DNA from: an uncultured Clostridium sp.
Lineage (GTDB): Bacteria; Bacillota; Clostridia; TANB77; CAG-508
Length of the DNA stretch: 64,000 nucleotides
Assembly (NCBI GenBank): GCA_945946655.1
Contig: CAMEWM010000001.1
Coordinates: forward strand, 192,365-256,364
Direction: 5' to 3'
Part shown: positions 37,301-46,334 of the stretch, in pieces
How positions within the stretch are numbered: position 1 is the stretch's first letter
Layout of the letters: every line of letters starts with the position of its first letter
Program-made: the position numbers and the translations under genes
The notes under the pieces: model-generated
The model's database searches: none
The model's input: only the letters and a program-made list of their open reading frames with translations
Told to the model about the DNA's origin: nothing

Positions 37301-39816
37301 ACATCTTTTCTTAAGGCTAAATCTACTAATTCTCTTAGTACATATCCTTGATTAATATGATGCATATAATCTGGATTTCCATATAAAATCTCTACCACTT
37401 TAGATTCTATAAATGTTAAAACTTGTTGAGTATTAGTAAGATTGTTTAAATAGTCATCAAGTACAAATACTTTAAATCCTGGATATAAATCTTTTGTACT
37501 TGTTCCATTACATGTATATGAATCCATCATACTGTAATTTACATAAGCATCTGAAGATTTTCTATCTCCATTTGAATCAAGTCCTCCTGGAATATTACCG
37601 AATTCATCTATTAATCCAGCATCTTGAAGTTCTTGTCTTGTATGCATTTCACTAGCAGGTGTAAAGCCTACTGTATTTTCTTTAGCTGAGCCAATTTCTT
37701 CAAATCTCGCATTGAAGTCATCTCTATCTTTAAGTATATCTAATCCTTTTGATGTATTAGCCCAGTTAGGATCGTCTCTATTTACATTGTATATTGTTGG
37801 TTGATAGTATTGTCCATTATATGTAAATTTTACATAGTATTGGTACATTGCATTTTGTTCTTTAAATAGATATTCTCCATTTGCATCAGTTGTCATAGCT
37901 CCAATGAATTTACCATTTAAGTTTCCATTTAAATCATCTACTTGATATAAAGAAACTTTTACATTAGGCATAGGTGTATCTGTTGCAGTATTGAATATCC
38001 CATCATATGCATTTTCCTTACCTGCTGTGCCATCTACCCATACTTTTCCTCCTAATTCAAATGTTAAGTCTAATGGTCCGCCATTTCCTGAAGTTGTATA
38101 TATAGAATAAGTTCTACTTCCATTCAAAGCAACTCTTTGTGGCTGAGCTCTAACATTGTCTACTGGATATTTGCTCATTTGCACCATTGGTTGAAGAATC
38201 AATACACCTTTTTCTGAACAATTACTTTCAGTTATTCTTACTGTCTTTGACTCATCTGACCAAGTATGATAGTGCCCTCTTTTTTTCGAATAATGACAAT
38301 GTCTCTTTTCGTAAGTATATTTAACTGAACCTATTCCCCATGCCATTCTCATTTGATGCTCTCCATCACCTGTTACATAACCAATATATTGATATATATC
38401 AGCGTGAGATGCAAGGTCGTTATAATTTATAGTCGTCTTCTTTAAATATTCAAAATCACTATATATGTTTACTGATTTTGGATAATTGGTTTTTTCTGCT
38501 GAGAATTTTATATAGAATTGAGTGTTTGGTGCAGGATATTTTTTTGTTAATCCGTTAGAACCTGATTTTATCTCTCCTGTACATTCTATAGAAAAGTCAT
38601 CATGTGATTCATCATATATAAGTGTCTTTTCGTTTCCTGTTCCCTCATCTGTTTTAATATACATAGCCTTCATATATGATATATCATCATAATAAGGATA
38701 TGATATAGAAAGAGGTCCTATTATATAATTTTTAGTTTCTTGATTTACTATTACTTGTGCTTGAGAAGTATCTATAGTAGCAGTATAAGAAGCTCCACTT
38801 GCATAAGTATTTACGAACTCTTGATACTTAATTGCTTGATCGAAAAGTTTTAATCCGTTTTCAGTTAAATGAGTTGATATTCCATCATGGTCAACTTCTT
38901 TCCAGTGTGCTGTTTGTATATCAGATAGACTATACTTAGTATGTATTGAGGTATTATATGCATTTTCCATAGCGGTCAATATAAATGCTAATCTATTATT
39001 TGTTGCTGTATATGATCCAACTTTTTTATATCCATCCTCTAGATTATCTGCCGTTTGCATAACGCAAACTTCTGGTCCAAATTCAACATCACCATTCCAA
39101 TCTTCTCTTGGCACGTCTGGATTTACTGACGTATCTTCGTTATCTGTAGGTTTATCCCATTCTCCTAATCCATCAAATATCTTTCCTACAAGTTCTCCAG
39201 ATAATTTCATCGCCCACTGGTATCTAGCAGCATCTTCGTCTCCTGGTCTTACCATTGGAATAAGAGCTTCATCTTCTCTTATTGCATATCTCTCAGGATA
39301 ATCTTGTGGACCTGCGAATTGAACATAACTTATACTATAACTACTTGTGTCAATTGAAAAATTTCGAGTTGTTCCACTAAGATTGTTATAGCTTTCTTTT
39401 GCTAAATCATTTAAACATCTCTTCATTCTTTCTTCAAATGCCGGATATCCCCAAGCATCAGGGTCTCCATAGCCTACTTCGTCCATATAATGTTCTTCTT
39501 TATCTATCTTTCCAAATCTAACTGCTGTTCCAGAGTTAGCACAGAATACAGTTCCAGCACTAATATTTGTCGTCCATTCTGTATATGGAAACTGTGTATC
39601 AGCACTTCCTGTAAACTGTCTGGTTTTTAATATTTGTGGCATTAATCCTGTTGGTGATGTACCTCCACGTTGAGGCATTCCACCATTTTCGTCACCTTGC
39701 CAAACTCCATAAGCCCAAGATACGTTATTAATAAAGAGAATACTCATAACTAGCATAAATGCAGTTATTATTGCTATTTTTAAACTCTTACTAATCTTTT
39801 CTTTTTTCTTCATCAT
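34354..39816 (-). CDS. large cell-surface protein with SdrD-type B domains and LPPFG-type anchor
   Basis: 1820 residues. N-terminal signal sequence (ISKSLKIAIITAFMLVMSILF, ending near SWAYG), a large N-terminal region of unknown fold (His/Cys-bearing stretch RHCHYSKKRGHYHTW near 500), SdrD-type B folds at about 589-690 (GGKVWVDGTAGKENAYDGIF, TDANGEYLF) and 1135-1240 (VEGTVWEDSRTEDE, GKYKFASFAPGNYIIRF), several DUF11-like beta domains, and at the end LPPFG, a 24-residue membrane helix and KKRK. This is a sortase-substrate layout with a non-standard motif. It is probably a wall-attached adhesin or scaffold. Of the two adjacent ATGs the second (39813) has the better spacing to AAAGGAGG. It follows the 1701-residue surface gene by 13 bases. 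Confidence 0.75.
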   Translation of the reverse strand: MMKKKEKISKSLKIAIITAFMLVMSILFINNVSWAYGVWQGDENGGMPQRGGTSPTGLMPQILKTRQFTGSADTQFPYTEWTTNISAGTVFCANSGTAVRFGKIDKEEHYMDEVGYGDPDAWGYPAFEERMKRCLNDLAKESYNNLSGTTRNFSIDTSSYSISYVQFAGPQDYPERYAIREDEALIPMVRPGDEDAARYQWAMKLSGELVGKIFDGLGEWDKPTDNEDTSVNPDVPREDWNGDVEFGPEVCVMQTADNLEDGYKKVGSYTATNNRLAFILTAMENAYNTSIHTKYSLSDIQTAHWKEVDHDGISTHLTENGLKLFDQAIKYQEFVNTYASGASYTATIDTSQAQVIVNQETKNYIIGPLSISYPYYDDISYMKAMYIKTDEGTGNEKTLIYDESHDDFSIECTGEIKSGSNGLTKKYPAPNTQFYIKFSAEKTNYPKSVNIYSDFEYLKKTTINYNDLASHADIYQYIGYVTGDGEHQMRMAWGIGSVKYTYEKRHCHYSKKRGHYHTWSDESKTVRITESNCSEKGVLILQPMVQMSKYPVDNVRAQPQRVALNGSRTYSIYTTSGNGGPLDLTFELGGKVWVDGTAGKENAYDGIFNTATDTPMPNVKVSLYQVDDLNGNLNGKFIGAMTTDANGEYLFKEQNAMYQYYVKFTYNGQYYQPTIYNVNRDDPNWANTSKGLDILKDRDDFNARFEEIGSAKENTVGFTPASEMHTRQELQDAGLIDEFGNIPGGLDSNGDRKSSDAYVNYSMMDSYTCNGTSTKDLYPGFKVFVLDDYLNNLTNTQQVLTFIESKVVEILYGNPDYMHHINQGYVLRELVDLALRKDVYKATLEINGKTQVYKYNKREGLETDANGNSYWEIQTRISDGYYNYEYSRELYREDYDYKIDNYVMEGDPQTTLDNLGLTPDSELKIYVTYKYTIRNRSEGIAAKVTEIVDYYDKDYTFVPERSYLGDAGGNKIGEIKGTGSSKYNDSTETSISGYNNLYITGTNGGELPLSDPDSNKDVYFYVTFIVNKDGNRNNILDENVANATPDGVGKENIAEINGYKSYYGTKAHAPNTGNSQTQQEYATGDIAGIADTNSTPGNLNPNDVPKDGKINYDNFENDTDKAPNIRIILNRDNLRTVEGTVWEDSRTEDEQFAKVGNGLRDSETGINGVRVQLVEIRDGKDGNKYEYIWKEVYSGNTDSISPIINNSGIIENYTIDTSNANGKYKFASFAPGNYIIRFIYGSGESSVLGTTYTNYNNGNEDPNPVTDLYDSDVSGYKKRSGDNGYSATNENIGLNKNSYNGQDYKSTSYQVGIDNGTGAYENNSTTSYTYNFSAADGGLYSDAKDIMNKKSDNVINIAPKAEYLVDCANSRKQVEEYSNGDEINSKAEILSSYEHIPEYNYTKYNATEMKNLLDQFMKNTYMISESGTIDVNFEYNRTGAEDNYTNTSDSGHDNIGSSNYEMCGYYVLKDLDLGLEQRPKAQLKVTKQITNVKLTLANGSVLFDASNKATNVLWIPHTAHGQDTQNTYKTNNNYDNSMMKNPIVRQQSTNKGKVQLTMDEELMHGSTIQITYAITVANVGEVDYNENKFYYTGKVGDASTIVKTDPRMLVDYVGTQVHDYTSNDDKTATRNNLQFNQQQNPDWSVISSTELLNRSLLNNKLQANVEKYTDGHIVITDKASKGLIPIIADQAKVENTIKNAFNDDPLHALEVVNNTNSVSGVQLILSQMITQDSDSDDRIYNNMTELVTTKNDVGRRMSYSVVGNQDPTIEPQEIDADDSQEVVILPPFGQQYIYYILGTAVAVILIAGIIITIVVLKKRK

Positions 39817-39829
39817 ATCTACCTCCTTT

Positions 39830-42800
39830 CTATTTCAAAACTTTCTTTTTTATCATATATAATCCTACTCCAACAATGGCTATTACTGTCAAAGTTAAAG
39901 TAGTATAAACAATTATTCCACCTGTCTTTATTGATGTTAACACGTTTGCTGTAGAATAATCATCTTCACTTGTTGACTTATTTCCTGGAGTTGAATCTAC
40001 ATCCAAAGCTCCATAGTCATTTGATGTTTCATATATTTCTGCAGAGTTATTAATTAGTCCAAAATCTTCACTATTCATATTTTTAGTTAATATTAATGTT
40101 ACTTCCTTACTTTCTCCTGGATTAATAACCGTATTTGCTAATGAATTATTATATATTACTCCATCTTTTCCTTCATACCAGTCATTATTTAATTCAGAAT
40201 TAAACTTCAATTCTGCTGGTAGATAATCAGCTAATTTCTTTACATATCCTGGTATTCCACCTTCATTTGTGATTGTAAATTTGTATTCTACAACCATTGA
40301 AGAAGATGCTGCATATTTTGATTCAAAATCAATCTTTGCAAGTTTACTATTATACTCATGTTCTGTTGTTGTCTTTGTATTGTTAACTGTTATAGATTTA
40401 ACTACTTTATCAAGTTTCAAATCAAATTTAGGATCTTCTACTATACCTAAATCAATGTTGTATCTATTTGAATCTGATACAACTATTTCTTCTGTAACAG
40501 CTGCTATTTGTGTCTTTCCTTCATATATTACAGTTTTATCAATTGCATCTGAGTTCTGACTATCATCAACACCATCTTTCTTGTACTCTGTAGGACTATA
40601 GTTTGAAGAATCATATAAGAATATTACACTATATTTGCCTGGCATTATATTATTAAACATATAAGCTCCATCTTTACTTGTTTTGGTAATACATTCATTG
40701 TTATTTGCATCAAGGGCTATATTGCCTGTTGAGTTGTCCAATAATAGTACTTTAACGTCTGCAACTTTTTGCTCGCTTGCATCTTTAATTCCATCTTTAT
40801 TTTCATCAATCCATATAGTACCTATAATCTTTTTAGTTTGTTTATTGTTATTGTTTCCTGATTCAGATCCAGAGCCTATGTTCATGTCATCTTTATTGAA
40901 CATTTTTATGACATGTGATATTGAATTTGTTTCAAACTCAGAAACTAATTCATGGCTAATTTTTGCTTTATTAGATATTTCTGTATCTTTATCTAATGAT
41001 TTAGCTAAGACATTTATATTGATAATTACCTTATCTTTACTATTTATATGTAGAGTTGTCTCTACACTCTTATCATCATTTGTTTTTACTGAGGTGTTCG
41101 TTGTACCATCTGAGTATACTACTTCTAATGATTTGAATTGAACTTCTTCTGGTAAGTAATCTACAAATTTTACATCTTCTAGTCTTATTGCTGAAAGATT
41201 CTCTAACGTAAATGAATATGCAAAATCTTCTGCTGAAGAAATTGTTGTACCTTCTGGAATATTACATGTTTGCGTTGCTTTGATTCCAGCTTTATTTATT
41301 GTCTCTATAGCATCTTCTATATTCTCTACTGCAGTATTATCTGCTTGTATTGTAGCTTTTGTTACTATATCTTTTGTATATACTCCATCTGCTAATGTTT
41401 TTACTTTTAAATTTAATGTTAAAGTTTTTCCTCTTCCACTATCAAGATCTCCAATATTAATAGTAACAACATTTTCTTTTGCGGTAACACTTGCAGAAGA
41501 AGAAATATCTTCGTTACCTACTAAATCAGCGTTATACTTCTCTAATACAATAGAATCATACTCTAACTCTTCTGGTAACGTAACTGTTACAATAGTGTTT
41601 TGTACACTTATATTTTCATATCCTGCTTTTGTAGCCTTTAATGATAATTTATATGTATACATATCCCCTTCTTTTATATATGTATATTCATTAGTAGTCT
41701 TAATTACTTTTGCATTAAAATATACTTTTGTTAATATGTTACTTACAGTATTGGTTTCTATAGCACCATCATTTCCATAATTTACTGTAGCTTTCATCTG
41801 TACAGTTATTTCTTCTTGTGCTGTTGATATCGTTTTAAATACTAAATTTTTAGTAACAGAAGAATGCGGATCTATATCTTTTAATTTTATTATCAATAAT
41901 GTTTTACCTTCGATGACTGTAGTATCATATTCAGGAACCTCTTGTGTACTATCCTCGTCATGTTCTGTTTCATCTTCGTCTATTCCATCTGGCTTTATTG
42001 GTATTTCTGGAAATACTGGTTCAATATACTTTATCTCATAATCTTCGCCATCTTCCGGAGAATATGTTAATCCATCTGGCATTTCAATTGTTATAGTAAC
42101 ATTATCTGCTTTTAATGAGCCCGTATTATTTATTGTTAATTCATACTCTAAATTATCACCACTTTTTACTCTAGCTCCATCCCCAGCTTTTGAAGTTAAT
42201 TTAGCATCTAGTTTTGCTATACTGCCTGTAGTCACACCTATTTTCGTAGCTGACACTTTATCGCTAATTGTTCCTGAAGATTGATTATTATTAAAGTATA
42301 TTGCATAATTTTCATATGCTGCTTTGTCATAGTCTAAATTTGCTTGTATCATTGCTTTATATGAAAATGTAAATGATGCTCCTGTATTCATTGTATAATT
42401 ATTCAATGTTATCATGTATGATTTCACTTTTGAATAATCAGATACATCTGTTTTCCATTCATTTGAAGCATTTGTTACATCTGATGTAGCTTCTCCATTT
42501 TCTGAATAATATATTGTAATATTTGATGAGTCTATTCCACTAACCGTTATTCCAGTTGTTAAAGGCATATCCATAGTTGAGCCTAAATTTTGAGATGTTA
42601 TTACATCCTTATTTCCTGCAAAAGGTGTTCTTCCTAAAATAACTACATTATCTAACGTATTTTCATAATTATTTATTACGTTCATAGTAAATGTAACTTC
42701 TTTTTGATCTGCTTTTGTAGCAATAAGAGCTTCTTTTGCTTCTCCATTTATAGCCTCTAATGTTTCTTCTCCATTATATCCAGTCATTGTATTAGTTGCT

Positions 42801-44935
42801 ACAACTCCCGTTGGTGCTACATATTTTACATCTGTTTGATTTGTTGCAACGGTATTATCAGTATCTCCATTCACTGCTGTAGCCTCAACAGTAGTATTAG
42901 TTGTAGGAGTCAATTTATTTAATGTTATATCAGATGTAAATACTATTGTAGCTCCTTGTACTGCTGGATTGTTATATTTTGTTTGAGTTCCTTCTAAGCT
43001 TGCTATTATACTTTTTGTGCCATTATCATTATCAACTACATTTACATTTTTTATTGTCAATTCATCATCAAAGAATAATTGTGCTGTTTTTACATCCAAA
43101 GTTTCTATATTAGATGGTAAATCCACTTTAACAGTTGGATTTGTGTACATCATGTCATCAGCACTATCATTTTCTAGTGTTACTTTTAATTCTACATTTT
43201 CATTCTTTACTATTGTTGATAATCTGTTATTACTTGTTGTAACTCCAACTTTTTGACTTGGTTCTTCTAATGATATGTTATTTTCCTTTAAAACTTCCAC
43301 AATATTTGTATCAGCATTTTTTACATTTCCTATCATCGATGTTTTTAGGGCTACAAATCCTTTTATTTGATTTGTACTGTAATCTATATTTTTAGCTAAT
43401 GCTTTTATTATTTCAAATGTAATGTTTCCTTCTTTTTGTGGTTTTGATGTCTGTATTGTTATATTGTTGATATTAAATTTTGATAAATCTATAACAATCG
43501 AACCGTTATCGACATAGGTATCTTTATTTATAGTCTCTAATATTTCACCTGCATTATTTAATATATTTATTTGTCCTTCTTCTCCAAACACCTTATCAAA
43601 TTCTTGTTTTGATATCTTTAATATTTTGTTATATGCATAATTAGTATCTGCTATCGTAGTTGCTTGCTCTTGTCCTTGATCTGTAACAAACTGATCAATT
43701 TCTTGTCTCAATATTAGAGAATCAATTATATCAGCATATGAAATATTAGCAGTATATTTAGTGGTGTATTCTGTTTCTTTTTTGTTCTCATCTGTTGCAT
43801 TTTTGTTATTGTATAAAAACCCTTTATTTAACGATGCTATTGCTTCTGTTGTAAATTCAACTATCTCTCCTAGCTTATCCGTTTGATCTTGATACCCATC
43901 AACTGCGGCACTTATTTCTGTTACTCCATTACCATATAAATTCAATCTTGAACTTACATTATATGTAAGTCTTACAGAAGAGTCTTTAACAGCATCATAT
44001 ACATCTGATGAATATATATATGTAACAATATATTGATCAGCTGTATCTTTTACCCATTTTATTTTTCCATCTATAGCGTCATTTTTTACGTTGATTATTA
44101 TTTTACCTGTCGCATTATCATATGTCCAATTATCTGTTGTAAATTTTTCTCCATTTAAATCTCCATTAGTAGCATTTGTTGTACTAGGAACAACAGTAAC
44201 TTCTTCTGGATATTGATTATTTATCATTGGAGCAATAATTTCTATATTTGTTTCTTTTATTGGTAATACACTATTTTCAACATATGATGTAACTTTTCCC
44301 TGTGTAATTAATTTGCTTACACCATTTGTTGCATAAGGAATATATTTAGTTATTTCATATTGTAAATTTGCTTTGGCCTCTTGAGCATTCCAATCTGTAT
44401 GTATTACTATTCCTTTTTCTATAGCAATTTCCTCAGCCTTTGCGTTTACATATGTTGCAGTTAATTTTATAACATTATCTTTGCTAAACATATCTTGATT
44501 TATCTCATCTTTTTTATCTGCGGCTATATTTATGGTCTCTAAAGCATTTACTCCATTATTAATTTGATTAAATACTACTTTTTTACTAGCTGCATCAAAA
44601 GATTGTATGTATTCAGATTCTTCTGTTTGAGCTATTGTAAAGTTTGTATCAGAAAAATCAACAACTGCATCTTTTAAATATCCAGCTTTCTTTACATTAA
44701 TTGCAATATTTAATTTCGTATCTGTTGCATTAATATCTGCTGTTGCAGAATGTTTTCCTCCATCATAATAAACATCAAACTCTACATTCTCACTCTTAGT
44801 TGATGTTCCCTGGTTTTCGATTTCTTTTTCACTTAAAAAATTGTCTGCCGCATAGCTTATTACAGCTGATGAATTGGCATACAATATCGCTGTTACTAGT
44901 ATCACCGATATTACCTTAATTAATTTTTGTTGCAT
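39830..44935 (-). CDS. large cell-surface protein with DUF11-like repeats, SdrD-type B domain and membrane anchor
   Basis: 1701 residues. Signal peptide (LIKVISVILVTAILYANSSA, cut near SYAADN), then a chain of beta-sandwich repeats of DUF11/isopeptide type (for example VKSGDNLEYELTINNTGSLK near 915, YIKEGDMYTYKLSLKATK, and SAEDFAYSFTLENLSAIRL), an SdrD-type B fold at about 1368-1470 (IIGTIWIDENKDGIKDASEQ, SKDGAYMFNNIMPGKYSV), another DUF11-like domain, and the end SIKTGG, one membrane helix and KKK. SIKTGG sits where LPxTG is expected, so it may be a degenerate sorting signal or the helix may simply anchor the protein. It is first in an operon with the 1820-residue protein; both carry the same kind of domains and are likely to work together at the surface. 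Confidence 0.75.
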   Translation of the reverse strand: MQQKLIKVISVILVTAILYANSSAVISYAADNFLSEKEIENQGTSTKSENVEFDVYYDGGKHSATADINATDTKLNIAINVKKAGYLKDAVVDFSDTNFTIAQTEESEYIQSFDAASKKVVFNQINNGVNALETINIAADKKDEINQDMFSKDNVIKLTATYVNAKAEEIAIEKGIVIHTDWNAQEAKANLQYEITKYIPYATNGVSKLITQGKVTSYVENSVLPIKETNIEIIAPMINNQYPEEVTVVPSTTNATNGDLNGEKFTTDNWTYDNATGKIIINVKNDAIDGKIKWVKDTADQYIVTYIYSSDVYDAVKDSSVRLTYNVSSRLNLYGNGVTEISAAVDGYQDQTDKLGEIVEFTTEAIASLNKGFLYNNKNATDENKKETEYTTKYTANISYADIIDSLILRQEIDQFVTDQGQEQATTIADTNYAYNKILKISKQEFDKVFGEEGQINILNNAGEILETINKDTYVDNGSIVIDLSKFNINNITIQTSKPQKEGNITFEIIKALAKNIDYSTNQIKGFVALKTSMIGNVKNADTNIVEVLKENNISLEEPSQKVGVTTSNNRLSTIVKNENVELKVTLENDSADDMMYTNPTVKVDLPSNIETLDVKTAQLFFDDELTIKNVNVVDNDNGTKSIIASLEGTQTKYNNPAVQGATIVFTSDITLNKLTPTTNTTVEATAVNGDTDNTVATNQTDVKYVAPTGVVATNTMTGYNGEETLEAINGEAKEALIATKADQKEVTFTMNVINNYENTLDNVVILGRTPFAGNKDVITSQNLGSTMDMPLTTGITVSGIDSSNITIYYSENGEATSDVTNASNEWKTDVSDYSKVKSYMITLNNYTMNTGASFTFSYKAMIQANLDYDKAAYENYAIYFNNNQSSGTISDKVSATKIGVTTGSIAKLDAKLTSKAGDGARVKSGDNLEYELTINNTGSLKADNVTITIEMPDGLTYSPEDGEDYEIKYIEPVFPEIPIKPDGIDEDETEHDEDSTQEVPEYDTTVIEGKTLLIIKLKDIDPHSSVTKNLVFKTISTAQEEITVQMKATVNYGNDGAIETNTVSNILTKVYFNAKVIKTTNEYTYIKEGDMYTYKLSLKATKAGYENISVQNTIVTVTLPEELEYDSIVLEKYNADLVGNEDISSSASVTAKENVVTINIGDLDSGRGKTLTLNLKVKTLADGVYTKDIVTKATIQADNTAVENIEDAIETINKAGIKATQTCNIPEGTTISSAEDFAYSFTLENLSAIRLEDVKFVDYLPEEVQFKSLEVVYSDGTTNTSVKTNDDKSVETTLHINSKDKVIININVLAKSLDKDTEISNKAKISHELVSEFETNSISHVIKMFNKDDMNIGSGSESGNNNNKQTKKIIGTIWIDENKDGIKDASEQKVADVKVLLLDNSTGNIALDANNNECITKTSKDGAYMFNNIMPGKYSVIFLYDSSNYSPTEYKKDGVDDSQNSDAIDKTVIYEGKTQIAAVTEEIVVSDSNRYNIDLGIVEDPKFDLKLDKVVKSITVNNTKTTTEHEYNSKLAKIDFESKYAASSSMVVEYKFTITNEGGIPGYVKKLADYLPAELKFNSELNNDWYEGKDGVIYNNSLANTVINPGESKEVTLILTKNMNSEDFGLINNSAEIYETSNDYGALDVDSTPGNKSTSEDDYSTANVLTSIKTGGIIVYTTLTLTVIAIVGVGLYMIKKKVLK

Positions 44936-45371
44936 TTTTGCTCCTCCTTAAAATTTCGCTATAATTAATTATACGCTATTTTCAAGCATTTTTCAATGTT
45001 TTTTTAAAATTATGTAACTCTTTTTTTCTATATTGTATTATTACATTCTTTAATTTATTTTTCAATGTATATTTTTCTTTCACAAAATTAACTTCTCAAA
45101 TTGGCTTGCGGAAGGCGTTAGTATACATTTTATTAAATTTTTATTACATTTTTTGCTGAGGCTATTATTTTTTTATTTATTTTTCTTGCTTTGCACCATC
45201 TTTTTTGTCGATTTTTGGGCGTTTTTCTCACTTTGTCATAATTATGTAAATTTATATGTATTCTATTAATTGCTTTGTTCCCTAGTACTTTTCGTACAAA
45301 GGTAATATTTTAACTATCATAATAATCCCTAAACTTGCATATTATAAAATATATAAAATTCATAAAATGTA
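44936..45371. other. 436-base non-coding spacer between surface operon and tRNA-fMet
   Basis: No supported gene. It holds the operon promoter (44968-44996), a less AT-rich island (around 45100-45122, TTGGCTTGCGGAAGGCGTTA), and a small stem CTTTGT/ACAAAG enclosing GTAC repeats (45273-45301). I compared it with c-di-GMP I and II riboswitch patterns and saw no match. The rest is T-rich on the plus strand. Confidence 0.5.
44968..44996 (-). promoter_or_regulatory. sigma-A promoter of the surface-protein operon
   Basis: Minus strand: TTGAAA (44991-44996), 17-base spacer, TATAAT (44968-44973), only about 30 bases upstream of the ATG at 44935, leaving room for the AAGGAGGAG ribosome site. Confidence 0.75.
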
Positions 45372-45400
45372 TTGACAACCTATATGATAGGATGTATAAT
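45372..45400 (+). promoter_or_regulatory. consensus promoter of the initiator tRNA
   Basis: TTGACA (45372-45377), 17-base spacer, TATAAT (45395-45400), 15 bases before the tRNA. Perfect boxes fit a stable-RNA gene. Confidence 0.85.
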
Positions 45401-45415
45401 AATAATGTTACATAT

Positions 45416-45491
45416 CGCGGGGTGGAGCAGTTGGCAGCTCGTTGGGCTCATAACCCAAAGGTCGGTAGTTCGAGTCTATCCCCCGCAACCA
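45416..45491 (+). tRNA. initiator tRNA-fMet (CAU)
   Basis: 76 bases with encoded CCA. The acceptor stem pairs positions 2-7 (GCGGGG with CCCCGC) while position 1 is C opposite A, the C1/A72 mismatch that marks bacterial initiators. The anticodon arm has three G-C pairs (GGG CTCATAA CCC) with anticodon CAU, the second initiator mark. T-arm TTCGAGT and D-arm are regular. It stands as a single-gene unit with its own promoter and terminator. Confidence 0.95.
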
Positions 45492-45497
45492 AATTTA

Positions 45498-45531
45498 ATT
45501 ACTTAATCTTTACAGATTAAGTAATTTTTTT
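45498..45531 (+). terminator. terminator of tRNA-fMet
   Basis: 11-bp stem ATTACTTAATC (45498-45508) and GATTAAGTAAT (45515-45525) followed by a T-run. Confidence 0.8.
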
Positions 45532-45545
45532 AAAACCCCAAAAAA

Positions 45546-45575
45546 CTGAGACCTCTTTATCATATGAGGTCTCAG
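45546..45575 (-). terminator. terminator of comEA
   Basis: 10-bp stem CTGAGACCTC (45546-45555) with GAGGTCTCAG (45566-45575); the minus strand continues TTTTTTGGGG. It lies about 55 bases past the comEA stop at 45632. Confidence 0.75.
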
Positions 45576-45631
45576 AAACGTTGTAATGCAAATTAATTCT
45601 TATTTATAGTTACAAAAGATTAGGAAGTTTA

Positions 45632-46243
45632 CTATTTTACTCTTATTTTATCTTTTATGGTTTCAAATTTGTTGTTGCCGATACCAGCAACATTCTTTAA
45701 TTCTTCTATAGTTTTAAATTTTCCATTCTGTTTACGATATTCAACTATCTTAGTAGCTGTTGCCTCACCTATCCCAGGTAATTTTATCAATTCCTCTATC
45801 GATGCAGTATTAATATTAATGGTAGCTTGTTTATTATTTTCCGATTCGTCCTCCAATATCATTTCCTCAGTATTTATATCATTTTTATTAGGGACATATA
45901 CTTTATCCCCATCATTTAATATACGAGCTAAATTTAGCTTATCAAGATCAGCTTCTTCCGTTTCTCCTCCTGCAGCCTCTATTGCATCTACTATTCTTGC
46001 TCCATTTTCCAATACTACTACCCCTGGATAGTTTACATCTCCTGTTATATGTATTGTTATTCTATCATCTTTTCTCTCAACATTCTCATAGACATTTACT
46101 TCATCTTCAAAATCGATATTCTCGTAATACAAAAAAGAATTTTCTTCTTTTGATTGTTTATAGATATACATTCCAATAGTTATTACAGCTATTATAATCA
46201 TGGCAATAATAACTATCTTAGTCATTAAATTTGTTCTTGTCAT
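45632..46243 (-). CDS. comEA: competence DNA-binding protein ComEA
   Basis: A membrane-anchored receptor that binds double-stranded DNA outside the cell and pulls it towards the ComEC channel. 203 residues: one N-terminal membrane helix (KIVIIAMIIIAVITIGMYIY), an SLBB domain (IHITGDVNYPGVVVLENGAR, KVYVPNK) and two helix-hairpin-helix motifs (KLPGIGEATATKIVEYRK and NVAGIGNNKFETIKDKIR). The linker ININTASIEELIKL is the family hallmark. ATG with GGAGG site. comEB and comEC are not next to it. Together with prepilin-like genes it suggests, but does not prove, DNA uptake. Confidence 0.92.
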   Translation of the reverse strand: MTRTNLMTKIVIIAMIIIAVITIGMYIYKQSKEENSFLYYENIDFEDEVNVYENVERKDDRITIHITGDVNYPGVVVLENGARIVDAIEAAGGETEEADLDKLNLARILNDGDKVYVPNKNDINTEEMILEDESENNKQATININTASIEELIKLPGIGEATATKIVEYRKQNGKFKTIEELKNVAGIGNNKFETIKDKIRVK

Positions 46244-46277
46244 TTTACCTCCATCAATATATTTTTCTTATTCTACA

Positions 46278-46306
46278 TTGAATTTTTATATATTTTAATA
46301 TATTAT
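46278..46306 (+). promoter_or_regulatory. promoter of the DacF-type carboxypeptidase gene
   Basis: TTGAAT (46278-46283), 17-base spacer, TATTAT (46301-46306), about 28 bases before the ATG and its AAAGGAG site. Confidence 0.6.
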
Positions 46307-46334
46307 ATATATACATTTTATAAAGGAGTTTCCC

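Noticed and set aside
44936-45371. c-di-GMP riboswitch before the surface-protein operon
   Set aside because: I compared the spacer with class I and class II aptamer landmarks and found no match; also the operon promoter lies downstream of most of it.
45335-45520. 61-codon plus-strand ORF across the tRNA region
   Set aside because: It simply reads through the initiator tRNA gene; the tRNA explains the sequence.
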